Below the pieces are notes generated by a model, which saw only the letters and a list, made by a program, of their open reading frames with translations, was not told the origin of the DNA and made no database searches. From Bradyrhizobium diazoefficiens (GTDB lineage: Bacteria > Pseudomonadota > Alphaproteobacteria > Rhizobiales > Xanthobacteraceae), in assembly GCF_018131185.1 (NCBI RefSeq), contig NZ_JAFCJE010000005.1, forward strand, positions 1-64,000: a DNA stretch of 64,000 bases, in the 5' to 3' direction. The position numbers and the translations under genes were made by a program. Below, piece by piece: positions 49,249 to 57,493 of this stretch. Numbering within the stretch: the first letter of the stretch is position 1; every line of letters begins with the position of its first letter.

Positions 49249-49944
49249 CTACTCCTCCTCGTCTTCCTGCTTCTTGCCGCCGAGCGTCTTCAGCTTGGCG
49301 AATACTGCGTCGAGGTTGAGGTCGTCGCTCGATCGCTCGGCGGGCTCGAACTCGTCCTTCTTGGTGGTCTCGGACGCCGGCAGCAGGGTTGCGCCGCCAT
49401 AGGCTGCGTCGATCGGCTTCTCCTTGGCCGCGCGCGCCACCTCGAAATCGAGCTCGATCTGCGAGCAGAGGCCAAGGGTGACGGGGTCGATCGGGGTCAG
49501 CTGGGAGGTATTCCAGTGGGTGCGGTCCCGCACGCTCGCGATCGTGCTCTTGGTGGTCCCGACCAGGCGCATGATCTGGGCGTCCTTGAGCTCGGCATGG
49601 TTGCGGAGCAGCCAGAGGATGGCGCTCGGACGCTCGTGGCGGCGCGAGACCGGGGTGTAGCGCGGGCCCTTGCGCTTGGGCTGGGGCGGCAGCACCACCT
49701 TGCTTTCCTGGAGGCGGAGCCGGTAATCCGGATTGCTCTCGCCCTTCTCGATCTCCTCGCGGGTCAGCTGGCCATTGGAGAGGGGATCCATGCCCTTGAT
49801 GCCCTGGGCCGCATCGCCGTCGGCGATCGCGCGCACCTCGAGGGGATGCATCTTGGTGAAGTCGGCGACCTGGTCGAAGGTCAGCGCGGTGTTGTCGAGC
49901 AGCCAGACGGCGGTCGCCTTGGGCATCAGAGGTGCGTTGCTCAT
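49249..49944 (-). CDS. trcR: Cell cycle transcriptional regulator TrcR (DUF1013)
   Basis: A 231-residue protein of the alphaproteobacterial DUF1013 family, named TrcR in Caulobacter, a DNA-binding regulator that acts in cell-cycle gene expression. Features are N-terminal MPKATAVWLLDNTALTFDQV, RPSAILWLLRNHAELKDAQI, MRLVGTTKSTIASVRDRTHW, and an acidic C-terminal tail (KKQEDEEE). ATG 49944 gives the family N-terminus. It is divergent from ispH, across about 240 bases. Confidence 0.9.
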   Translation of the reverse strand: MSNAPLMPKATAVWLLDNTALTFDQVADFTKMHPLEVRAIADGDAAQGIKGMDPLSNGQLTREEIEKGESNPDYRLRLQESKVVLPPQPKRKGPRYTPVSRRHERPSAILWLLRNHAELKDAQIMRLVGTTKSTIASVRDRTHWNTSQLTPIDPVTLGLCSQIELDFEVARAAKEKPIDAAYGGATLLPASETTKKDEFEPAERSSDDLNLDAVFAKLKTLGGKKQEDEEE

Positions 49945-50187
49945 GGCAAATCTCCTTTGTGCTTCGCCCACCCCTCTGGAGGCGAAGCCGGTGGTCATCA
50001 GCGATGACTGGGAATTCGCGCTATATAAGCCCGGAGGGGGTAGCCACGCAATGGTTCTGCTATAGATAGTGCCTTGACAGCGCCCGAAAGGGGGCCCAAT
50101 TCCCTGTAAGCCCGTACCTAAGCCCTATTCCATTCATCGACCGCTCCCCGCCCATTTGGCGAGGTGATTCGGTCCCGAGATCGCTCA
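49945..50187. other. Divergent promoter region of trcR and ispH
   Basis: A 243-base region between divergent starts. It must hold both promoters, but I cannot assign -35/-10 elements with confidence. A GC-rich imperfect repeat GCCCGAAAGGGGGC lies near 50080. No gene is seen. Confidence 0.4.
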
Positions 50188-51156
50188 ATGTCAGCCAAAC
50201 CAGACCTCAAGATCGTGCTTTGTTCTCCCCGTGGCTTCTGCGCCGGGGTGGTCCGGGCGATCGACACAGTGGAACGGGCGCTCGATAAATACGGCGCCCC
50301 CGTCTATGTTCGCCACGAGATTGTGCACAACAAGTACGTCGTCGATGGGTTGAAGAAGAAGGGCGCCATCTTCGTCGAGGAGCTCGCCGAAATCCCGGAA
50401 AACACCACCGCACCGGTGGTGTTCTCGGCCCATGGCGTGCCGAAATCGGTTCCGGCCGACGCCCAGTCGCGCAATCTGTTCTCGCTGGATGCGACCTGCC
50501 CGCTGGTGACCAAGGTGCACCGCGAGGCCGCGATCCACTTCAAGCGTGGCCGCGAGATATTCCTGATCGGCCACTCCCATCATCCCGAGGTGGTCGGCAC
50601 GCTCGGCCAGCTTCCGACCGGCGCCGTGACCCTGATCGAGACTGCCGAGGACGCCAAGACCATCGCCCCGAAGGATCCCAACAACCTCGCCTTCGTGACC
50701 CAGACCACGCTGTCGATCGACGACACCGCGGAGATCGTGGCGCTCCTGAAGGAGCGCTTCCCGAACATCAACGGGCCGCACAAGGAAGACATCTGCTACG
50801 CCACCACCAACCGCCAGCTCGCGGTGAAGAAGGTGGCGCCGGTGGTCGACGCGCTGATCGTGGTCGGTGCGCCGAACTCCTCGAACTCGCAGCGCCTTCG
50901 CGAGGTCGCCGAGCGCGAGGGCTGCGGGATCGCGGTGCTGGCGCAGCGCGCCACCGACATCGACTGGACCAAGTTCGGCAACATCACGAGTCTCGGCATC
51001 ACCGCAGGCGCATCCGCGCCGGAGGTGATCGTCGAGGAGATCATGGACGCGTTCGCCGAGCGTTACACGCTGCATGTGGAGACGGTCTCGGCTGCGGAGG
51101 AGAACGAGTTCTTCCCGCTGCCCCGTCAGGTGCGCCCTGAAGCCGCCGCCGAGTAG
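50188..51156 (+). CDS. ispH: 4-hydroxy-3-methylbut-2-enyl diphosphate reductase
   Basis: A 322-residue [4Fe-4S] reductase that makes IPP and DMAPP in the last step of the non-mevalonate (MEP) isoprenoid pathway. Cluster ligands are the Cys of SPRGFCAGV (Cys18), DATCPLVTKVH and EDICYATTNRQ, with VFSAHGVPKSV and HSHHPEVVG as substrate-site histidines. ATG 50188 is chosen over 50164. It is followed after 6 bases by thrB and then rnhA, an order usual in alphaproteobacteria. Confidence 0.96.
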   Translation: MSAKPDLKIVLCSPRGFCAGVVRAIDTVERALDKYGAPVYVRHEIVHNKYVVDGLKKKGAIFVEELAEIPENTTAPVVFSAHGVPKSVPADAQSRNLFSLDATCPLVTKVHREAAIHFKRGREIFLIGHSHHPEVVGTLGQLPTGAVTLIETAEDAKTIAPKDPNNLAFVTQTTLSIDDTAEIVALLKERFPNINGPHKEDICYATTNRQLAVKKVAPVVDALIVVGAPNSSNSQRLREVAEREGCGIAVLAQRATDIDWTKFGNITSLGITAGASAPEVIVEEIMDAFAERYTLHVETVSAAEENEFFPLPRQVRPEAAAE

Positions 51157-51162
51157 ACTTTT

Positions 51163-52146
51163 ATGGCGGTCTACACCGACGTTGCCGCCGACGAGCTTGC
51201 GGATTTCCTGAAGCAATATGATCTCGGCGAACTGCTCTCCTACAAGGGCATCGCCGAGGGCGTCGAGAACACCAACTTCCTGCTGCATACGAGTACGGGC
51301 TCGTTCATCCTCACGCTCTACGAGAAGCGCGTGGCGAAGAACGATCTGCCGTTCTTCCTCGCCCTGATGACGCATCTGGCGGAGCACGGCATCAACTGCC
51401 CGCTGCCGGTGAAGGGAACGGACGGCGAGGCGCTGCGCGAGCTGTCGGGGCGTCCCGCGGCGATCATCACCTTTCTCGAAGGCATGTGGCCACGCAAGCC
51501 GAACGTGGCTCATTGCGCCGGCGTTGGCGCGGCGCTGGCGAAGATGCATCTGGCCGGCGCGAACTTTGCGATTCGGCGCGCCAATGCGCTGTCGGTCTCC
51601 GGCTGGCGGCCGCTGTTCGATGCGGCCTCACACCGTGCCGACGAAGTGCAGCCGGGCCTGCGCGCGTTTCTCGCGGCCGAACTCGATCATCTCTCGAGCG
51701 GGGTCTGGCCGACCGATCTGCCGGAGGGCGTGATCCACGCCGACCTCTTCAACGACAATGTCTTCTTCCTCGGCGACCAGCTCTCCGGGATCATCGACTT
51801 CACCTTCGCCTGCAACGACATGCTGGCCTATGACGTCGCGATCTGCCTCAACGCCTGGTGCTTCGAGCCGGATCATTCCTTCAATGTCACCAAGGCGCGG
51901 GCCTTCCTCAACGCCTATGGCCGGGTGCGGAAGCTCTCGGAGGCGGAAGAGGCCGCGTTGCCGCTGCTCGCGCGTGGCGCTGCGATCCGCTTCCTGCTGA
52001 CGCGGCTGGTGGACTGGCTCAACGTGCCCGTGGGTGCGCTGGTCAAGCCGAAGGATCCGCTGGAATATGTCCGCAAGCTGCGCTTTCACCAGAGCGTGAC
52101 GAGCGTGCGCGACTATGGGCTGATGCCGTCGGGGCAGGCGGCGTGA
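51163..52146 (+). CDS. thrB: Homoserine kinase
   Basis: A 327-residue ThrB of the aminoglycoside-phosphotransferase fold (type II), as in most alphaproteobacteria. It phosphorylates L-homoserine for threonine synthesis. Features are YKGIAEGVENTNFLLHTSTG, the catalytic loop GVIHADLFNDNVFFLGDQLS (H-x-D-x-F-x-D-N) and IIDFTFACNDMLAYDVAICL (metal-binding Asp). The rnhA gene overlaps its stop (GTGA). Confidence 0.95.
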   Translation: MAVYTDVAADELADFLKQYDLGELLSYKGIAEGVENTNFLLHTSTGSFILTLYEKRVAKNDLPFFLALMTHLAEHGINCPLPVKGTDGEALRELSGRPAAIITFLEGMWPRKPNVAHCAGVGAALAKMHLAGANFAIRRANALSVSGWRPLFDAASHRADEVQPGLRAFLAAELDHLSSGVWPTDLPEGVIHADLFNDNVFFLGDQLSGIIDFTFACNDMLAYDVAICLNAWCFEPDHSFNVTKARAFLNAYGRVRKLSEAEEAALPLLARGAAIRFLLTRLVDWLNVPVGALVKPKDPLEYVRKLRFHQSVTSVRDYGLMPSGQAA

Positions 52147-52607
52147 GCGAGCTTCCCAATGTCACGATCTATACCGACGGCGCCTGCTCGGGAAATCCCG
52201 GGCCGGGCGGCTGGGGCGCGATCCTGAGGTTCGGCGACAAGGAGAAGGAGCTGAACGGCGGCCAGCCGCACACCACCAACAACCAGATGGAGCTGATGGC
52301 GGCGATCTCCGCGCTCGAAGCGCTGAAGAAGCCGTGCACCGTCGATCTCTACACCGACAGCCAGTATGTCCGGCAGGGCATCACGGGCTGGATCTTCGGC
52401 TGGAAGCGCAACGGCTGGCGCACCGCCGACAAGAAGCCGGTGAAGAATGTCGAGCTATGGCAGCGCCTGGATGCCGCGCTGAAGCAGCACGAGGTCCGCT
52501 GGCACTGGGTCAAGGGCCATGCCGGCCACCCCGAGAACGAACGTGCGGATCAGCTGGCACGCGACGGGATCGTGAAGGCACGGTTGCAGCAGAGGGTGAG
52601 CGAGTAG
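52143..52607 (+). CDS. rnhA: Ribonuclease HI
   Basis: A 154-residue RNase HI that cuts the RNA strand of RNA:DNA hybrids. The four catalytic acids are in IYTDGACSGNPGPGGWGA (Asp12), NNQMELMAA (Glu50), LYTDSQYVRQGI (Asp72) and NERADQLAR, and the basic WVKGHAGHPENERAD loop is present. GTG 52143 overlaps the thrB stop (GTGA), so translation is coupled. Confidence 0.96.
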   Translation: MSELPNVTIYTDGACSGNPGPGGWGAILRFGDKEKELNGGQPHTTNNQMELMAAISALEALKKPCTVDLYTDSQYVRQGITGWIFGWKRNGWRTADKKPVKNVELWQRLDAALKQHEVRWHWVKGHAGHPENERADQLARDGIVKARLQQRVSE

Positions 52608-52637
52608 GGGGCGCAATCGGCGCTCCACTCTCAACTG

Positions 52638-52741
52638 TCGTCGCCCGGCTTGACCGGGCGATCCAGTATCCCAGAGACGGCCGTGATTGAGCCGAGAAGC
52701 CTCGGCGCACTGGATGCCCCGGCCAAGCCGGGGCATGACAG
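52638..52741. repeat. Palindromic intergenic repeat, family B copy 6
   Basis: TCGTCGCCCGGCTTGACCGG followed by GCGATCCAGTA, and at the right CTGGATGCCCCGGCCAAGCC followed by GGGGCATGACAG: inner hairpins GCCCGG-CTTGA-CCGGGC and GCCCCGG-CCAAG-CCGGGGC. It lies between convergent rnhA and the peroxiredoxin gene. Confidence 0.8.
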
Positions 52742-52764
52742 CGTCTCTTGTCGCGACGAGAGTC

Positions 52765-53250
52765 TTACAGCTGCCCCAGCAGCGTATCGCCGCCGGAGAC
52801 CTCGACCTTGCCGGGCATCGCCTCGAGGTTCAGCTTCTTCACCACGCCGTCCTCGACCAGCATCGAATAGCGCTTGGAACGAATGCCGAGGCCGTTGGCG
52901 GAGGCGTCCAGCTCCATGCCGATCGCCTTGGCGAACTCGGCATTGCCGTCGGCGAGGAAGACGGCCTCGTCGCGCTGGTCGGTGTCGCGCTTCCAGGCGT
53001 TCATGACGAAGGCGTCGTTGACGGAGACGATGGCGATGGTGTCGACGCCCTTGTCCTTCATGGCGTAGGCGTTGAGGAAGATGCTCGGCAGATGCATCTT
53101 GTGGCAGGTGCCGGTATAGGCGCCGGGCACCGCGAACAGCGCCACCTTCTTGCCCTTGAAGATATCGTCGGTGGTCTTCACCTGCGGGCCTTCCGCCGTC
53201 ATCACGCGGAATTTCGCCTCGGGCAGCTTGTCGCCAGTCTGGATCGCCAT
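52765..53250 (-). CDS. Peroxiredoxin (Prx5 type, one cysteine)
   Basis: A 161-residue peroxiredoxin of the Prx5/AhpC-TSA group that reduces peroxides. The active site is VPGAYTGTCHKMHLPSIF with Cys49, the Thr three residues upstream and Pro at the N-side. No other cysteine is in the protein, so it works by a one-Cys mechanism and needs an outside thiol for regeneration. ATG 53250 is chosen; the longer frame to 53307 adds no family residues. Confidence 0.93.
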   Translation of the reverse strand: MAIQTGDKLPEAKFRVMTAEGPQVKTTDDIFKGKKVALFAVPGAYTGTCHKMHLPSIFLNAYAMKDKGVDTIAIVSVNDAFVMNAWKRDTDQRDEAVFLADGNAEFAKAIGMELDASANGLGIRSKRYSMLVEDGVVKKLNLEAMPGKVEVSGGDTLLGQL

Positions 53251-53360
53251 CGTCAGTCTCCCTGAATATCGATCCCGCTTTTTAGACCGGTGCGCCGGCC
53301 TGCACAATATTGCCGGCGGCGGAAGCCGCGCCTCTGTCTGGACCCTTCACCATGATGTCA

Positions 53361-53915
53361 TCAGCCGGCGAAGCCGCCCCCGTCGAGGAAGGCCTGCTCT
53401 TCCTCGGTGGTGTCCCGGTTGAGGAGACGGTTGCGGTGGGGGAAGCGACCGAACCGCCGGATGATGTCGGCGTGCTCGCGGGCGTATTTCAGATTCTCGG
53501 CATTATCGGCGTTTTGAAACAGCGCGACGCAATGCAGCTGATCGGGCAGGTGCTCGGAATGCATCAAAGGCAGATAAAGGAATTCGAGCAGGATGGGATC
53601 GACCCTGCGATCCGTGCCTCTTTCGATGGCGCGGCGGGCAACGTCGCGCGCCAGCGCATCGGTGGCAAAGGCCTGCGGCGTGTCGCGAAACATGTTGCGA
53701 GGGAACTGGTCGAGCACGATGACCAGCGCGAGCGCGCCGTCGTCGCTGGTCTCCCATGATGCAAGCTCGCCGGAGGCCGCCTTCTGCCACAGGGCGAGAA
53801 AGCGGCGTCGGACCTCCGCGTCGAAAACGGCGTCGCGCTTGTACCAGCGCTCGCGGCCGGCCTCGCGCCAGAAGGCGAGAATGCCTGACGGCGTGATGTG
53901 CCCGACGTCAGTCAT
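53361..53915 (-). CDS. DUF924 family protein
   Basis: A 184-residue protein of the DUF924 family (ILAFWREAGRERWYKRDAVF at the start, LVIVLDQFPRNMFRDTPQAF, LLEFLYLPLMHSEHLPDQLH). It is helical, with a conserved DQFPRN motif; the function is unknown. A long-chain acyl-CoA ligase gene ends 15 bases away on the upstream side, so the two are probably co-transcribed. Confidence 0.9.
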   Translation of the reverse strand: MTDVGHITPSGILAFWREAGRERWYKRDAVFDAEVRRRFLALWQKAASGELASWETSDDGALALVIVLDQFPRNMFRDTPQAFATDALARDVARRAIERGTDRRVDPILLEFLYLPLMHSEHLPDQLHCVALFQNADNAENLKYAREHADIIRRFGRFPHRNRLLNRDTTEEEQAFLDGGGFAG

Positions 53916-53930
53916 GAACCAAAGGCGGCC

Positions 53931-55616
53931 TTACGCCGCCTCCGCCTTCTTCTCGTCGCGGAGCTGCCGGCGCAGGATCTTGCCGACATTGGTCTTGGGC
54001 AGGTCGGTGCGGAATTCGATGTGCTTGGGCACCTTGTAGCCGGTGAGCTGCTCGTGACAGAACTTTATCACCGCCTCTGCGGTGAGGTTGGGGTCCTTCT
54101 TCACCACGAAAGCCTTCACCGCTTCACCCGACTTGGAATCGGGAATGCCGATCACGGCACATTCGAGCACGCCCGGATGGCTCGCGATCACTTCCTCGAC
54201 CTCATTTGGATAAACGTTGAAGCCGGAGACCAGGATCATGTCCTTCTTGCGGTCGACGATCTTGGTGTAGCCCCTCTCGTCCATGATGCCGATGTCGCCA
54301 GTGCGGAAAAAGCCGTCCGCAGTCATCACCTTCGCGGTCTCTTCCGGCCTGTTCCAGTAGCCCGACATCACCTGTGGACCCTTGGCGCAGATCTCGCCGG
54401 CCTGGCCGAGCGGCACCTCGTTGCCGTCGTCGTCGCGGATCGAGATGTAGGTCGACGGCACGGGGATGCCGATCGAGCCCGTGAACTCGGTCGCGGTTGC
54501 GGGGTTGCAAGTCAGCGTCGGCGAGGTCTCCGACAGGCCGTAGCCTTCGGCGATGAAGCAGCCAGTGATCGCCTTCCACTGATCGGCGACGGGACGCTGC
54601 ACCGCCATGCCGCCGCCATTCGAGATCTTCAGCTTGGAGAAGTCGAGCTTCTTGAAATCGGGATGGTGCATCAGCCCGTTGTAGAGCGTGTTCACGGCCG
54701 GGAAGCTGTTGACCTGGTATTTCGCCAGCTCCTTGATGAAACCGGGAATGTCGCGCGGATTGGGAATCAGGAGATTGCAGCCGCCGGCGCGCACCGCGAG
54801 CAGGTAGCAGGCCGTCAGCGCGAAGATGTGATAGAGCGGCAGCGCGCAGACGATCATGAGCTGATCGACATGCGGCGGCGCGGCCATCGCCGGCTGGAGC
54901 CAGGCGTCGTTCTGCAGGACGTTGGCAACGATGTTGCGGTGGAGCAGGGTGGCACCCTTGGAGAGGCCGGTGGTGCCGCCGGTATATTGCAGGAAGGCGA
55001 CGTCACCCGGCGAGAGCTTCGGCTTGCTGAAGGTCATGCCGCGCCCGGCCGAAACCGCCTCGTTGTAGGACACCGCGCCCGGCAGCGACCAGGCCGGCAC
55101 CATCTTCTTGACGCGGCGGACGACGAGGTTGACGATCACGCCCTTGAAGCCGAGCAGGTCGCCCATGCTGGCGACGATGACATGCTTCACCGCGGTCTTC
55201 CCGATCACCTGCTCGACGGTGTGGGCAAAGTTCTCCAGCACGATGATGGCTTCGGCGCCGGAATCCTTGAGTTGATGCTCGAGCTCACGCGGGGTGTAGA
55301 GCGGGTTGACGTTGACGACCGCGAAGCCGGCCCGCAGCACCGCGGCGGTCGCGACCGGATATTGCAGTACGTTCGGCATCATGAGGGCGACGCGGGCGCC
55401 GCGCTGCAGGCCGCGACCCTGCAAATAAGCCGCGAGCGCGACCGACATCTGGTCGAGGTCGCGGTAGCTGATCGACTTGTCCATGCAGATGAACGCCTTG
55501 CGGTCGGCGAACTTCGTGAAGCTCTCCTCCAGCAGGTCGACCAGCGATGCGTATTGCGTCGGCTCGATATCGGCTGGCACGCCGGGCGGATATTGCTTGA
55601 GCCAGATGCGCTCCAT
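53931..55616 (-). CDS. fadD: Long-chain fatty acid-CoA ligase
   Basis: A 561-residue AMP-forming acyl-CoA synthetase of the FadD type, which activates long-chain fatty acids for beta-oxidation or lipid synthesis at the inner membrane. Motifs are AMP-binding FLQYTGGTTGLSKGATLLHR, GYGLSETSPTLTCNPA, the fatty-acyl motif GDIGIMDERGYTKIVDRKKD followed by MILVSGFNVYPNEVEEVI, and the C-terminal PKTNVGKILRRQLRD with the catalytic Lys. Confidence 0.93.
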   Translation of the reverse strand: MERIWLKQYPPGVPADIEPTQYASLVDLLEESFTKFADRKAFICMDKSISYRDLDQMSVALAAYLQGRGLQRGARVALMMPNVLQYPVATAAVLRAGFAVVNVNPLYTPRELEHQLKDSGAEAIIVLENFAHTVEQVIGKTAVKHVIVASMGDLLGFKGVIVNLVVRRVKKMVPAWSLPGAVSYNEAVSAGRGMTFSKPKLSPGDVAFLQYTGGTTGLSKGATLLHRNIVANVLQNDAWLQPAMAAPPHVDQLMIVCALPLYHIFALTACYLLAVRAGGCNLLIPNPRDIPGFIKELAKYQVNSFPAVNTLYNGLMHHPDFKKLDFSKLKISNGGGMAVQRPVADQWKAITGCFIAEGYGLSETSPTLTCNPATATEFTGSIGIPVPSTYISIRDDDGNEVPLGQAGEICAKGPQVMSGYWNRPEETAKVMTADGFFRTGDIGIMDERGYTKIVDRKKDMILVSGFNVYPNEVEEVIASHPGVLECAVIGIPDSKSGEAVKAFVVKKDPNLTAEAVIKFCHEQLTGYKVPKHIEFRTDLPKTNVGKILRRQLRDEKKAEAA

Positions 55617-55804
55617 GGAAAACTCCCCTCATTGACCAGAGCCCGTTGTGTCTCGGGCTTGCCTCATTGCCGCCAGTATCGAACCTGCCGGAACGCGTGG
55701 CAAGCGGTCGAGGCTTAGGGCAAAGGTCGGGGTGTCGCCACTGGAATTATCCTGAACGGCGCTGCCGCAGGTGCGAAGCGCCGGCTGTCGCGGTGAGGGG
55801 GCCC

Positions 55805-57304
55805 TTAACTGTTGTTGGCCGGCTTGGCGGCGGGCTTGGTCGCGGCCTTGGGCTTGGCGGGCTTCGGATCGCCGTTCGCCGCAGGCTTCTCGGCGGGTTT
55901 TGCCGCCGTATCGTGCTTGGCGGCGGCGTGCTTGGGCGCCGCAGGCTTCGCCGCTGTCCTGGTGTCGCTCTTGGTGTCGCTCTTGGCCGCAGCCGGCTTG
56001 GCATCCGCCTTAGTATCCGGCTTGGCCGCCGCCGTCTTGGTATCCTTGCTGCTGTCCTTGCCCGGATCTTTCGGCTTGTCGGCCGCGTCGGGCTTCTTGG
56101 CGACGCGCGACTTCTTGCCACGCGGCTTGGAGGCGGCCTGCTGATCGGCATCGGCCGCGACCGCCGCAATCAGGGCGGTGCCGGTGCGGGTTGGGCCGGT
56201 ATAGACCGGCACGGGCTCGGCGGCCGCCGGAGGCAAGGCCATCAGCTCGGACGCCTTCATCGGGGGCGGCTGGAGGCCGGCGGTGAAGAACGTGATCTGG
56301 GCTTCGCCGCCAGTGGCCGAGGCCGAGCCGGTGGTGCCGCCATTTGCTGCAATCAATGCACCGTCGTCGTCGCTGGCCGGCCGCTTGCGGTGGGGCCCGC
56401 ACATCTCGTCGCGCAGGTTCGGCGGCGAGGCGTCGATCGGCACGAGGTTGTCGACCGTGCCGAGCGAGGGGCGCAGCCAGGTGAGATTGTCCTGCGCGAA
56501 GCCGCGCTCGAGCAGTTGCGCCGCCTTCACCGCGCGCGCGGTGCCGGAACTCGCACCCAGCACGACCGCGATGAGCCGGCGGCCGTTGCGGGTCGCCGAG
56601 GCTACGAGGTTGTAGCCGGAGGCGCAGATGAAGCCGGTCTTGAACCCGTCGGCGCCGGGATAGCGGCCGATCAGCTTGTTGAAATTGCCGGTGACGCGCT
56701 TGCCGAAGCGGATCGCCGGAATGTGCACGAAGTACTCGTATTCCGGCAGATCGCGCAGGAACGCGCGCGCCAGGATTCCGAGATCGCGCGCCGACGTGAC
56801 CTGGCCGTCGGCGGGCAGGCCGTTCGGGTTGACGTAGCTCGTCTGCGTCATGCCGAGCTTCTTCGCGGTGTCGTTCATCATCGCGGAGAAGCCGTCGACC
56901 GAACCGCCGACGCCTTCGGCGAGCACCACGGCCATGTCGTTAGCCGACTTGACCATCATCATCTTGAGCGCATTGTCGACCGTGACCTGCGTTCCCGGAC
57001 GGAAACCCATTTTCGACGGCGATTGCGAGGCTGCCGTTGGCGATACCGTGAGGAGCGTGTCCAGCGTGAGCCTGCGGTCCTTGACCGCCCTCAACGTCAC
57101 ATAGGTCGTCATGATCTTGGTGACGGAAGCGGGGTACCAGGGAATGGTCGCGTTATCCGCCTGCAGCACCTTACCGGTGTCGGCCTCGATCAGCAGCAGC
57201 GCCTCGGCGCTCGCCGCGCGCGGCGCGAGCAATGCGGCGCATGCGAGGCTCGCAGCCAACAGGTTGAACAGGGATTTGCGAAGCAGCGGGCGTAGGGCGT
57301 GCAC
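55805..57304 (-). CDS. dacC: D-alanyl-D-alanine carboxypeptidase (PBP5-type) with Ala/Lys/Pro-rich tail
   Basis: A 499-residue penicillin-binding carboxypeptidase that trims the stem peptide of peptidoglycan in the periplasm. A signal peptide (SLFNLLAASLACAALLAPRA) is followed by the SxxK motif at Ser60 (ASVTKIM), SxN at Ser120 (SAND) and KTG at Lys222 (DGFKTGF). After about residue 370 comes a long low-complexity tail of Ala, Lys, Pro and Asp (KPRGKKSRVAKKPDAADKPK), longer than usual. It may anchor to cell wall or membrane. Confidence 0.9.
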   Translation of the reverse strand: MHALRPLLRKSLFNLLAASLACAALLAPRAASAEALLLIEADTGKVLQADNATIPWYPASVTKIMTTYVTLRAVKDRRLTLDTLLTVSPTAASQSPSKMGFRPGTQVTVDNALKMMMVKSANDMAVVLAEGVGGSVDGFSAMMNDTAKKLGMTQTSYVNPNGLPADGQVTSARDLGILARAFLRDLPEYEYFVHIPAIRFGKRVTGNFNKLIGRYPGADGFKTGFICASGYNLVASATRNGRRLIAVVLGASSGTARAVKAAQLLERGFAQDNLTWLRPSLGTVDNLVPIDASPPNLRDEMCGPHRKRPASDDDGALIAANGGTTGSASATGGEAQITFFTAGLQPPPMKASELMALPPAAAEPVPVYTGPTRTGTALIAAVAADADQQAASKPRGKKSRVAKKPDAADKPKDPGKDSSKDTKTAAAKPDTKADAKPAAAKSDTKSDTRTAAKPAAPKHAAAKHDTAAKPAEKPAANGDPKPAKPKAATKPAAKPANNS

Positions 57305-57493
57305 TATCCGATTCCGGTCCTTGGAGACCGGCCGGTTCCGGACGGTCCTCGTGATCTGATGTTCGGTTTTGAAATCCAGCGCCGCCGCTTGCGGCGCCGC
57401 AAACCTATACCGGCTGGTGCGTCGAGAATAGGGGGATCAGTGCGGTATTCCGCAATGAAATAGGCCGAATTTCGACGATGTTATGAGGAATTA

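Noticed and set aside
55646..57295. Long plus-strand ORF of 549 codons
   Set aside because: It is antisense to the carboxypeptidase gene; repetitive Arg/Gly/Leu composition comes from the opposite-strand Ala/Lys tail.
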